A stretch of 9,887 nucleotides of DNA from an uncultured Clostridium sp. (lineage in GTDB: Bacteria > Bacillota > Clostridia > TANB77 > CAG-508), in the NCBI GenBank assembly GCA_900554175.1, contig USGK01000037.1, positions 1-9,887 of the forward strand, read 5' to 3'. Positions 1-7,613 of the stretch are shown piece after piece. The position numbers and the translations under genes were made by a program. The notes under the pieces are model-generated. The model was not told where the DNA came from and made no database searches. It worked only from the letters and a program-made list of their open reading frames with translations. Position 1 is the first letter of the stretch, and each line of letters begins with the position of its first letter.

Positions 1-20
1 TTAATTTATTTTAATTTATT

Positions 21-3000
21 TTATTTTATTTTTATATTTTCTTTAATATTATTTTCTAAAATATTTTCTTTTTCAATATTTTTTATTTCATTTTGTTTAA
101 ATTTTAAATTATCTTTTGCTACTGTCATTAATAATTTAATTCTATTTGTTTGATTTGTTTCACTTGCACCTGGATCATAGTCAACTGGTGTTATATTTGC
201 CATTGGATATTGTTCACGTATAGTTTTTATTACACCTTTTCCTACTACATGGTTTGGAAGACAGGCAAATGGTTGAACACATATAATATTTGGTATATCG
301 TTTTCAATATATTCTATCATTTCTGCAGTTAAGAACCAACCTTCACCTGTTTGATTACCTATAGATAAAATATTTTTTACCTTGTCTTCTAAGTGCCAAA
401 TATCACATGGCATTAAATAGTTCTTTTTAGATTTAGAAAGAGCTTCTACGGTATTTTTTTCCATTATATCAATTAATTTAATAGCGATTTTACTTATTTT
501 TGCGGATGTTTTATTTATATTTAGTAATTGGTTGAATGTTATTTTATGTGTAGCCATAAATTTAACAAATCCCATAAAGTCTGGTAATACAACTTCAGCA
601 CCTTCTTTTTCTAATAAATCTGCTACATAGTTATTTCCAAAAGGATGATATTTAATTAATACTTCTCCAACTATTCCTACTTTTGGTTTTTCTTTGCTCA
701 TGTCTAGTTCAATTTTTTCAAAGGAATCTACCATATCAAAAATTGTTTTTTTGAATTCTCTATTTGAACTTTTTTCTATTATTTTTTTTGATTTTTCTAG
801 CCATTCTTGATAAAGTTTATCTGATTCTCCCTTATTTATTTCGTAGGCTCTATTTTTATGAAGTAGTTTTTGTAATAAATCACCTATTATGACAGCTCTA
901 ATTAGTTTTTCTAATAATTTAGGTGTTAATTTAAATCCAGGGTTCTTTTCCATTCCAACTACATTAAATGAAATTACTGGGACTTGTCCAAATCCTGCAT
1001 CTTTTAGAGCTTTTCTTATAAATCCAATATAATTAGTAGCTCTACAACCACCACCTGTTTGTGACATTATAATTGCAGTTTTATTTACATCATATTTTCC
1101 GGATTGTAATGCTTCTATAAATTGTCCGGTAGTTAAAATTGATGGATAACATGCGTCATTATTTACATATTTTAAACCGGTTTCTACAGTATGTGGAGTA
1201 CATTCTCTTAAAAGCTCAACATTATATCCACAACTTCTAACTGCTGTTTCTAATAATTCAAAATGTACTGGTATCATTTGAGGGATTAAAATAGTATAAT
1301 CTTTTTTCATTTCTTTTGTAAATGGAGGTTTAATTACTTCGTAATTTCCAAAATCGTTTTCTTTTCCTTTAAGTCGTTTATTCATACTTGCTAGAAGTGA
1401 TCTAACACGTATTTTTACAGCACCTAAGTTATTTACTTCATCTATTTTTATTAAAGTGTACATTTTTCCAAAGCTTACTAGTATTTCTTCAATTTGATCT
1501 GTAGTTACTGCATCAACACCACATCCAAATGAATTAAGTTGAATTAATTCTAAATTATCGTGCTTTCCAACAAAATCAGCTGCTGCATATAATCTAGCAT
1601 GAAATACCCATTGGTCTACAACTCTTAATGGACGCTTTACTTCTGTTTTGTCTGAAACACTATCCTCCGTAAGTACGGCTAATCCAAGTGAGGTTATTAA
1701 TGTATCAATTCCATGATTTATTTCAGGGTCAATATGATAGGGTCTTCCTGCTAGTACTATTCCTTTTAAATTATGTTCTTCTAAATATTTAACCGTTTCG
1801 GTACCTTTTTTTCTAATATCATCTTTGAATTTTTGATACTCTGCTTCTGCTTTCTCAGCAGCTATAGTTAATTCTTTTTTAGTGAATTTATATTCTTTAA
1901 ATTCGTCTAATTCAAGAATTTTCTTTACAAGATTTTGTGTATCAAAAGGCAAGAAAGGATTTAAAAATTTAATATCATCTCTTTTTAAATTCTCTACATT
2001 ATTTTTCAATACTTCTGAATATGAAATTACGATAGGGCAGTTGTAGTGATTATCTGCTTTTTCATATTCTTTTCTTGAATAAGGAATGCATGGATAAAAG
2101 ATTGTTTTTATTCCTTGTTCTATAAGACTTTCAATATGTCCATGTGAAAGTTTTGCAGGGTAACAAACTGATTCTGATGGCATAGATTCTATACCTTTTT
2201 CATATGTTTTTCTCGTACTTTTTTCTGATATTATTACTCTAAAACCAAGATTAGTTAAAAATGTAAACCAAAAAGGATAGTCTTCATACATGTTTAAGAC
2301 TCTTGGAATTCCTATTGTTCCTCTCGTTGCTTCTTTTTCTGAAAGAGGTGTATAGCTAAATAGTCGCTCATATTTATATTTTACTAAATTTGGCAGTTTT
2401 TGATTATTGGTTACTACACCGGCCCCTTTTTCACAACGGTTTCCAGAGATGTATCTTTTTCCGTTACTAAATGTATTTATTGTGAGTTTACAATGGTTTT
2501 CGCAACCGTTGCAACGTGTATGAGTTATTTTTATATCAAGTTTATCTAAATCTTCTAATTTTGTAATTGTAGAGTGATATTCCATGTCCATATTCGTTTC
2601 AAATTGTTCTTTTGCAATAAGTGCCATTCCGTAAGCACCCATTAATCCAGCAATGTCTGGTCTGATTACATTTTTACCAACAATTTTTTCGAATGCTCTT
2701 AAAACAGCATCATTGTAAAAGGTTCCTCCTTGAACAACTATTTTATTTCCAAGTGTTTCTACATCTCTAATTTTCATCACTTTTTGTAATGCATTTTTTA
2801 TTACTGAGTAAGAAAGACCACTTGATATATCTCCAACTGTATAACCTTCTTTTTGGGCTTGTTTTATTTTAGAATTCATAAAAACAGTGCATCTTGAACC
2901 CAAATCTACAGGTCTTTTTGAATGTAAAGCTTGGTTAACAAAGTCTTTTATTTCAAGACCTAAACTTTTACTGAATGTTTCAATAAATGAACCACATCCA

Positions 3001-4343
3001 GATGAACAGGCTTCATTTAACATGATACTATCTATGGCTCCATTTTTTAGTCTAATATATTTCATGTCTTGACCACCAATATCTACAATAGATGTAACAT
3101 TTGGTTCAAATTTTTTTGCAGCAGTAAAATGGGCAATTGTTTCAATTTCACCTAAATCTATATTAAGAGCAGTTTGAATTAACTTTTCACCATATCCTGT
3201 AACTCCACTATATCTAATATCTGCTTTTTCTGGTAAGTCGTTGTATAACTGTTTTAGCATTTTTATTACACTATTAAGTGGGTTTCCTTCATTACTTCCG
3301 TATAGTGAGTAAAGAAGAGAGCCATTTCTATCAATTAGTACAAGTTTAGTTGTAGTTGAACCTGCATCTATTCCTATAAAGCAATCGCCTTGGTAATTTT
3401 TTAATTCATGTTTTTCAACTTTGTCCTTTTGATGACGCTTTCTAAATTCATTATATTGTTGTTCATTTTCAAATAATGGATCGATAGGTTGAGTGGTATT
3501 ATCTGATGAGTTTTTTAGTAATTCTATTTTCTCTTTTAAGTCTTTTACTGTTATAGGTTCTTCACTTAAAGAATCAAGAGCAGCACCTTTGGCAACTAAA
3601 AGATGAGCATTTTCTGGAACTATTATTTCGTCATCTTTTAGATTTAATGTTTCAATAAATCTTTTTCTTAGTTCAGAAAGATATGTAAGAGGCCCACCTA
3701 AAAAAGCAACTTTTCCTCTAATTGGTCTACCACAAGCCAAACCACTTATAGTTTGGTTTACAACCGCTTGAAATATTGATGCTGCAATATCCTCTTTGGC
3801 AGCACCTTCATTTATTAAAGGCTGAATATCAGTTTTCGCGAAAACTCCACAACGTGAAGCTATAGGATAAATTGTTTTGTAGTCTTTAGCATATTCATTA
3901 AGTCCCGATGTATCAGTATTTAACAAAGATGCCATTTGGTCTATAAACGCACCTGTTCCACCAGCGCATGTTCCATTCATACGTTGTTCAATTGATTTAT
4001 CAAAATATATAATTTTTGCGTCTTCTCCGCCAAGTTCGATTACTACATCAGTTTGTGGAATATATTTTTCTACTGCTCTTTTGCAAGATACCACTTCTTG
4101 TATAAAATTTACTCCCAAAAATTTTGCAGATGACATAGCACCTGATCCAGTTAGAGCTAGTGTGAATGTGTTATTTGGGTACTTTTCGGCAAGTTCTGAA
4201 AGTACTTGACATACTGTATTTTTTGTATCTGAAAAATGTCTTCTATAATCTTCATAAATTGTTTCTTCATTTGAATTCATAACTATTATTTTTACGGTTG
4301 TAGAGCCGACATCTAAACCTACATGTAATAATTTATCGTTCAT
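21..4343 (-). CDS. Giant acyl-CoA dehydratase activase-related protein (two BadF/HgdC-type ASKHA domains plus DUF2229/dehydratase-like half)
   Basis: 1440-residue cytoplasmic protein related to the ATP-dependent activators of 2-hydroxyacyl-CoA dehydratases (HgdC; BcrAD_BadFG family). In that family, ATP hydrolysis drives one electron from a [4Fe-4S] cluster to a dehydratase or reductase. Domain 1 (about 7-260) has the ATP motifs DVGSTT (11-16) and GGEDAK (105-110), with Cys126 (GTCAGGTG) and Cys165 (SRCGVF) at the positions that hold the cluster in HgdC. Domain 2 (about 321-577) has DAGSTT (326-331), GGQDMK (423-428), Cys446, Cys450 and Cys485. A Cys cluster follows (611, 614, 618, 637). The DUF2229/HgdB-like half (about 678-1400) has conserved-looking Cys at 727, 752, 941, 1065, 1100, 1313 and 1361. 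The Lys/Asn-rich tail (about 1412-1440) looks non-conserved. AGGAG lies 10 nt before the ATG, and the gene has its own promoter. The full-length frame is intact, and about 1400 residues is usual for this clostridial family as I recall it. The family call is secure; the substrate is unknown. Confidence 0.93.
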   Translation of the reverse strand: MNDKLLHVGLDVGSTTVKIIVMNSNEETIYEDYRRHFSDTKNTVCQVLSELAEKYPNNTFTLALTGSGAMSSAKFLGVNFIQEVVSCKRAVEKYIPQTDVVIELGGEDAKIIYFDKSIEQRMNGTCAGGTGAFIDQMASLLNTDTSGLNEYAKDYKTIYPIASRCGVFAKTDIQPLINEGAAKEDIAASIFQAVVNQTISGLACGRPIRGKVAFLGGPLTYLSELRKRFIETLNLKDDEIIVPENAHLLVAKGAALDSLSEEPITVKDLKEKIELLKNSSDNTTQPIDPLFENEQQYNEFRKRHQKDKVEKHELKNYQGDCFIGIDAGSTTTKLVLIDRNGSLLYSLYGSNEGNPLNSVIKMLKQLYNDLPEKADIRYSGVTGYGEKLIQTALNIDLGEIETIAHFTAAKKFEPNVTSIVDIGGQDMKYIRLKNGAIDSIMLNEACSSGCGSFIETFSKSLGLEIKDFVNQALHSKRPVDLGSRCTVFMNSKIKQAQKEGYTVGDISSGLSYSVIKNALQKVMKIRDVETLGNKIVVQGGTFYNDAVLRAFEKIVGKNVIRPDIAGLMGAYGMALIAKEQFETNMDMEYHSTITKLEDLDKLDIKITHTRCNGCENHCKLTINTFSNGKRYISGNRCEKGAGVVTNNQKLPNLVKYKYERLFSYTPLSEKEATRGTIGIPRVLNMYEDYPFWFTFLTNLGFRVIISEKSTRKTYEKGIESMPSESVCYPAKLSHGHIESLIEQGIKTIFYPCIPYSRKEYEKADNHYNCPIVISYSEVLKNNVENLKRDDIKFLNPFLPFDTQNLVKKILELDEFKEYKFTKKELTIAAEKAEAEYQKFKDDIRKKGTETVKYLEEHNLKGIVLAGRPYHIDPEINHGIDTLITSLGLAVLTEDSVSDKTEVKRPLRVVDQWVFHARLYAAADFVGKHDNLELIQLNSFGCGVDAVTTDQIEEILVSFGKMYTLIKIDEVNNLGAVKIRVRSLLASMNKRLKGKENDFGNYEVIKPPFTKEMKKDYTILIPQMIPVHFELLETAVRSCGYNVELLRECTPHTVETGLKYVNNDACYPSILTTGQFIEALQSGKYDVNKTAIIMSQTGGGCRATNYIGFIRKALKDAGFGQVPVISFNVVGMEKNPGFKLTPKLLEKLIRAVIIGDLLQKLLHKNRAYEINKGESDKLYQEWLEKSKKIIEKSSNREFKKTIFDMVDSFEKIELDMSKEKPKVGIVGEVLIKYHPFGNNYVADLLEKEGAEVVLPDFMGFVKFMATHKITFNQLLNINKTSAKISKIAIKLIDIMEKNTVEALSKSKKNYLMPCDIWHLEDKVKNILSIGNQTGEGWFLTAEMIEYIENDIPNIICVQPFACLPNHVVGKGVIKTIREQYPMANITPVDYDPGASETNQTNRIKLLMTVAKDNLKFKQNEIKNIEKENILENNIKENIKIK

Positions 4344-4389
4344 ATTTTATATGCTCCTTTTGTAAACATTCCATTTTAAAATCACTCTA

Positions 4390-4418
4390 ATTCTATATGA
4401 TTTTAAGCTATTTGTCAA
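4390..4418 (-). promoter_or_regulatory. Sigma-A-type promoter of the giant activase gene
   Basis: On the minus strand a perfect -35 TTGACA (4413-4418) is followed by a 17-nt spacer and -10 TAGAAT (4390-4395, five of six consensus bases). The predicted transcript starts near 4383, giving a leader of about 40 nt before the ATG at 4343. The promoter lies just downstream of the terminator of the VanW-family gene, so the activase gene should be transcribed on its own. An 8-bp inverted repeat (ATTCCATT at 4368-4375, AATGGAAT at 4417-4424) brackets it. Confidence 0.75.
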
Positions 4419-4432
4419 TGGAATAAAATGTG

Positions 4433-4470
4433 AAAAAAACGATATAAATATTACTATTCATATCGTTTTT
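4433..4470 (-). terminator. Intrinsic terminator of the VanW-family gene
   Basis: Perfect 11-bp inverted repeat, AAAAACGATAT (4435-4445) and ATATCGTTTTT (4460-4470), with a 14-nt loop. Read on the minus strand it begins about 10 nt after the TAG stop of the VanW-family gene and ends in a run of seven T (4439-4433). This is a standard Rho-independent layout with the T-run in the descending arm. It separates the VanW gene from the activase promoter. Confidence 0.8.
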
Positions 4471-4480
4471 ATGATTCTTT

Positions 4481-6508
4481 CTAATGTACTTTGTAGGTGT
4501 AATTTGCGATATTTTCTGTTTTTACTACATTTCCATTTAATTTTAGTGTTCTATATGTAGATGATTTTATAGCTGTAGATGTTTTGCTATTTACTTTTGC
4601 ATATACACTAACATCGTATTCAGTATCTTGTTTTTTACCCCAAATATTAAATGTTGCAACTCCGCCAGATACAGAACAATTTATTTTTATAGCATATTTT
4701 CTAGAGTTTTTGAATTTGAAATCTTTAACTCCATATACTACTGTTGCATCTCTTCCAGCAGTAACATATGATGGTACAAATTGGTGATTATGAAGTTCAA
4801 CAATTTCTAAATTTGAAAGTAATACAGCATTAAATAATGTTGATGATATTTGACAAATACCTCCGCCTAGTCCTTGAACAACTTCACCATTTTGATATAC
4901 AGCAGCTTCTTTATATCCAGCAGCAATAGTTCTTTCGCCTACAACTTTGTTATATGAAAATGTTTCACCTGGTAATAATACATGCCCATTTATTTTATTA
5001 GCTGCTAGTCTTAAATTTGTTGTTCTGTCTTTATTTGAAGAGTATTTAGTAGAAAATGTTGCAAGTAAATCCGGAAAAGCTTCAACTCCAATCATATTTG
5101 TTGTAACACTCGGATAAAGTGTTTTTAATGGGATTTTTGTTTCATTTTCTGTACTAGTATCTATCAAATTTTGAGCTTCTTCAACGGAAATTTTAAAGTC
5201 TGTGCCGTTCTCTGAAGGATATACAACATATGGATCTGTTGTGTAATATGCATTTTTTGCTTCTTTATATATTTCTGAATGAATTTTTGAAGCATCTAAT
5301 TTTTCAGGTTCTTTTGATAAAGTTTGTATTTCTATAGTATTATCAACGAATGATAATTTTGAAAAAGTACTTTCTATTAATGGAATAGTATTTTCAGTAT
5401 TTATTGTATAACCTGAAGTACCCTTTGTTATAATAATATTATTGTCTTCAATATAATAATTACTTTCAACGACAGCGTCTGGGAGCTCTTTAGAAAAGTT
5501 GTTTAATATTTTTTCTAAATCTTCTTTATTATAATTAAATGTTGGTTCAATATCAATACCATTTAACATAGCATTTAAAATTTGATAATCATCATTAAAT
5601 ATATTTCCATTTTTTCCAATTGAAAAGGCAGAAGATATAGCATTATCAATATTATAAACAAGTGAAATCTGAGAAGGACTTATAGTTGCTTTATAGTCTT
5701 GATGTTTTATTGTAATGTCATGAGATAATTTTTCATTGTAGTATTCTTCCAATTTTACTTTTGCTTCGTCTTTAGTAAGAGAAGAAACATCTATACCGCT
5801 TATGTATACTCCTTTTGAAATATGTGATGGATTATTATTTATTACTGTAAATATACAAAATGTACCAATAAATAAAATTAGTAAAATTACTAAAATTAAT
5901 ATTATAATAGAAAAAGAACTTTTTTTATTTTGTTTTTCAGTTTTGTTTTCAAATGTATTTTCAGTTTTTTCCTCTTTTTCTTCTACAGATATTTCTTTAT
6001 TAATGGATAATTTTTCTTTTTGTAGATTTCTGTTTTCTAAAACTGAGTCAAGATTGGATTTTATTTGTTCGTCTTTTTTTTCAGGTTTTAATTCTACTTT
6101 TTTAGTTTCTTTTTCTTGAGAAGATGAATTTGATTTAATAATTTTCTCATCTTTTTTATTTATATTAGTAGTATCCAATATATTTTTATTTATTTTATTT
6201 AAATTAGTTTTATTTTCTTGAGAAATATTATTAGTATTTAAATTAATTTTTTCGCTTGTAGAGTTTTTTTCAGAAGTTGTATTTTCGCTTTTTGTTATAT
6301 TATTGTTTTTCTCATTAGAATTTTTTTGTTTATTGTTATTAGAATTAGAATTTTTTTTGTTTTTATTCTTTTTATTTTTTTTGTAATAATTATTTTGACT
6401 AGAATTTTTATTATTTTTTGAAATATCTTGTTTTAAAGTTTTTTCTGAATTTGAAATATTTTTTTCATTTAGTTTTGAATTATTATTATTTTTTTCTTCT
6501 ACGACCAT
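4481..6508 (-). CDS. VanW-family membrane-anchored cell-wall protein with PG_binding_4-like region
   Basis: 675-residue, single-pass, N-in membrane protein. Residues 1-195 form a low-complexity cytoplasmic head (about 46 Asn and 42 Lys by hand count, plus much Ser and Glu). Residues about 199-223 are one hydrophobic segment. Residues 232-345 (GVYISGIDVSSLT onward) and about 405-465 resemble the PG_binding_4 repeats usually found before VanW domains. The VanW domain spans about 481-622, with the signature LLPGETFSYN (511-520), GLGGGICQISSTLFN (546-560) and ELHNHQFVPSYV (571-582). The short Thr/Lys-rich end is the G5-like tail often seen in this family. VanW was named from vancomycin-resistance clusters, but most homologues are general envelope proteins with no proven activity, and nothing here suggests a van operon. 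AGGGG lies 6 nt before the ATG. The next in-frame ATG is at residue 314, beyond the membrane segment, which supports this start. Confidence 0.93.
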   Translation of the reverse strand: MVVEEKNNNNSKLNEKNISNSEKTLKQDISKNNKNSSQNNYYKKNKKNKNKKNSNSNNNKQKNSNEKNNNITKSENTTSEKNSTSEKINLNTNNISQENKTNLNKINKNILDTTNINKKDEKIIKSNSSSQEKETKKVELKPEKKDEQIKSNLDSVLENRNLQKEKLSINKEISVEEKEEKTENTFENKTEKQNKKSSFSIIILILVILLILFIGTFCIFTVINNNPSHISKGVYISGIDVSSLTKDEAKVKLEEYYNEKLSHDITIKHQDYKATISPSQISLVYNIDNAISSAFSIGKNGNIFNDDYQILNAMLNGIDIEPTFNYNKEDLEKILNNFSKELPDAVVESNYYIEDNNIIITKGTSGYTINTENTIPLIESTFSKLSFVDNTIEIQTLSKEPEKLDASKIHSEIYKEAKNAYYTTDPYVVYPSENGTDFKISVEEAQNLIDTSTENETKIPLKTLYPSVTTNMIGVEAFPDLLATFSTKYSSNKDRTTNLRLAANKINGHVLLPGETFSYNKVVGERTIAAGYKEAAVYQNGEVVQGLGGGICQISSTLFNAVLLSNLEIVELHNHQFVPSYVTAGRDATVVYGVKDFKFKNSRKYAIKINCSVSGGVATFNIWGKKQDTEYDVSVYAKVNSKTSTAIKSSTYRTLKLNGNVVKTENIANYTYKVH

Positions 6509-6556
6509 TTTATACCCCTATTTAAATTTAATAGTAAAATTATTTACCCAATATAT

Positions 6557-6585
6557 AATGTACAATATTTTAAGGTTTTTGTCAA
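6557..6585 (-). promoter_or_regulatory. Sigma-A-type promoter of the VanW-family gene
   Basis: Minus-strand -35 TTGACA (6580-6585), 17-nt spacer, and -10 TACATT (6557-6562, four of six consensus bases). The start would fall near 6550, leaving a leader of about 40 nt that includes the AGGGG ribosome site at 6515-6519. A 9-bp dyad (CAATTAAAT at 6583-6591, ATTTAATTG at 6594-6602) overlaps the -35 and could serve as an operator. That role is inference. Confidence 0.6.
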
Positions 6586-6602
6586 TTAAATTTATTTAAT
6601 TG

Positions 6603-6641
6603 AAAATAATTACAAATTTAGTATTAATTTGTAATTATTTT
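6603..6641 (-). terminator. Long perfect hairpin after the GerMN gene, probable terminator (possibly bidirectional)
   Basis: Perfect 16-bp inverted repeat, AAAATAATTACAAATT (6603-6618) and AATTTGTAATTATTTT (6626-6641), with a 7-nt loop. It lies 24 nt downstream of the GerMN stop on the minus strand. In that direction only four T end the stem and the next bases are not T-rich. On the plus strand the arm runs into seven T (6638-6644). Position favours termination of the GerMN transcript, while tail quality favours the plus strand. The stem has one G-C pair. Confidence 0.5.
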
Positions 6642-6665
6642 TTTATAATATTTATAAAAATAATT

Positions 6666-7196
6666 TTATTTTTTTAGTGAATATTCTTCGTTAAATATGT
6701 CGTTAGGCTCACCATTTACTAATATTTTTATTGAGTTTACTTCATTTAATTGTGTAAGAGTATTTAATAGACTATTTATTATATTATATTTTTGAGTATC
6801 ATCATTAAAATTTAAAATTTCTTGAGAAAAGTTTAATGTAACACATGAGTTATTTAAAGTTGTTTCTAATATTCTTGTATTATCAGGAATAATCTTTGAT
6901 AATCCTGATGTTTTTGGACCATCTAGCAAAAGCTGAGATAATTCTTTATAAGGGTCTTGAAGTAAAGTATTTACAGAAACTAGTCTTCCCTCAGGTTTTA
7001 AAGAGTTATTTCCATTTTCTATAAAATACAAAGTTACTAGTGTTTGTTTCAGTTGATTATCACTAATTTCTTCTTGTGGAGTATATTCAGATAGAGTTGT
7101 ATCTTCTTTTTTATGAATATGAGTTATAACAAAATAAATTATTCCTAAAATTAATATTGTAAATAATAAAATAATTAATATTTTTTTAAATTTCAT
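6666..7196 (-). CDS. Membrane-anchored GerMN-domain protein
   Basis: 176-residue protein with an N-terminal hydrophobic segment (about 5-25) after MKFKK. It acts as a signal anchor, since no lipobox Cys is present. The rest is extracytoplasmic. Residues about 52-168 match the single GerMN domain: VTLYFIENGNNSLKPEGRLV (54-73), LLLDGPKTSGLSKIIPDNT (89-107), CVTLNFSQE (118-126), then a helix ending SIKILVNGEPND (155-166). GerMN is named from Bacillus GerM, a sporulation and germination protein with two copies. Single-copy anchored or lipoprotein versions occur widely in Bacillota, including near wall hydrolases, and the molecular role is not settled. AAGGAG lies 11 nt before the ATG. A weak promoter candidate (TTGTTC at 7300-7305, 17 nt, AATAAT at 7277-7282) lies upstream. 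The neighbouring VanW protein has the same topology, so a wall-related role is likely but inferred. Confidence 0.85.
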   Translation of the reverse strand: MKFKKILIILLFTILILGIIYFVITHIHKKEDTTLSEYTPQEEISDNQLKQTLVTLYFIENGNNSLKPEGRLVSVNTLLQDPYKELSQLLLDGPKTSGLSKIIPDNTRILETTLNNSCVTLNFSQEILNFNDDTQKYNIINSLLNTLTQLNEVNSIKILVNGEPNDIFNEEYSLKK

Positions 7197-7314
7197 AGTT
7201 GTTTATTCTCCTTATATTAAATTATTAAATATACTTTAATAATTATTTAAATTTTATAAAATTTAATTTATAAATTATTATTAAAGAAAAATAAATTTAG
7301 AACAAAATATATAA
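7197..7314. other. AT-only-like spacer between the small ORF and the GerMN gene
   Basis: The spacer is almost entirely A and T. It holds the GerMN ribosome site (AAGGAG, 7208-7213), a 10-bp A/T inverted repeat (7220-7229 with 7235-7244) in the presumed leader, and one weak minus-strand promoter candidate (7277-7305). I see no convincing terminator for the small ORF, so the small ORF and the GerMN gene could share a transcript. Confidence 0.4.
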
Positions 7315-7482
7315 TTATTTTTTCAATATTTTATATAAGTAGATATATTTTTTAAAATTATTAAAGTCCTGTAAAAAATTCTCTACGTCATTTAGAGATT
7401 TAACAGTATTATTTTTTATTTTTTTTATATCAAATTTTTTTTGGTTATTTTTATTATTTTTATTTAAAACTGGATTACTCAT
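7315..7482 (-). CDS. Small hypothetical protein, 55 residues
   Basis: Unrecognised. The frame runs from ATG at 7480-7482 to TAA at 7315-7317. A good ribosome site, AAGGAAG, lies about 7 nt before the ATG, which is the main argument that it is real. The product is basic and Asn/Lys-rich for about 25 residues (starting MSNPVLNKNN). It then has a more ordinary stretch with alternating hydrophobic residues, VKSLNDVENFLQDF (27-40) and YIYLYKIL (46-53), that could form an amphipathic helix. Codon use there includes GAC, GAG, CAG, ATC and TAC, more varied than expected of random A/T sequence. No signal peptide or Cys. It is divergent from trmN6 and upstream of the GerMN gene on the same strand. It could instead be a chance frame in AT-rich DNA. 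Confidence 0.55.
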   Translation of the reverse strand: MSNPVLNKNNKNNQKKFDIKKIKNNTVKSLNDVENFLQDFNNFKKYIYLYKILKK

Positions 7483-7613
7483 TGAAAAACTTCCTTTTTT
7501 AATATATAATATGTAAAGTATGTATTATATGTTAATTATATAAAGTAAGAAGTTAAAATTTTAAAAATATAATTCTTAATTTATAAGGTATTTAGTGGAA
7601 GGAAAAATTAATA
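7483..7613. other. Divergent intergenic region between the small ORF and trmN6
   Basis: 131 bp that should hold promoters in both directions. A perfect TATAAT is visible on the plus strand at 7568-7573, but no acceptable -35 sits 16-18 nt upstream. On the minus strand two TATAAT-like boxes occur without a -35. The trmN6 ribosome site GGAAGG is at 7597-7602. I therefore call no promoter with confidence here. Confidence 0.4.

Noticed and set aside
2887..3072. Open plus-strand frame of about 60 codons inside the giant activase gene
   Set aside because: It lies wholly opposite strongly conserved coding sequence around the Cys446/Cys450 motif, lacks a ribosome site and is a frame shadow. The same applies to plus-strand frames at 150-332, 4584-4787 and 5802-6119.
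4481..6508. Vancomycin-resistance gene cluster, from the VanW domain
   Set aside because: No vanA/B ligase, vanH, vanX, vanY or VanRS-type genes are nearby. Stand-alone VanW-domain proteins are common chromosomal envelope proteins.
7524..7532. Minus-strand CATATAATA resembling a SigK -10 (CATANNNTA) near the small ORF
   Set aside because: The AC element expected about 17 nt upstream is absent, and the pattern is common in A/T-rich DNA.
7568..7573. Perfect TATAAT upstream of trmN6
   Set aside because: No acceptable -35 at 16-18 nt and no extended TG. TATAAT is expected by chance in sequence this AT-rich.
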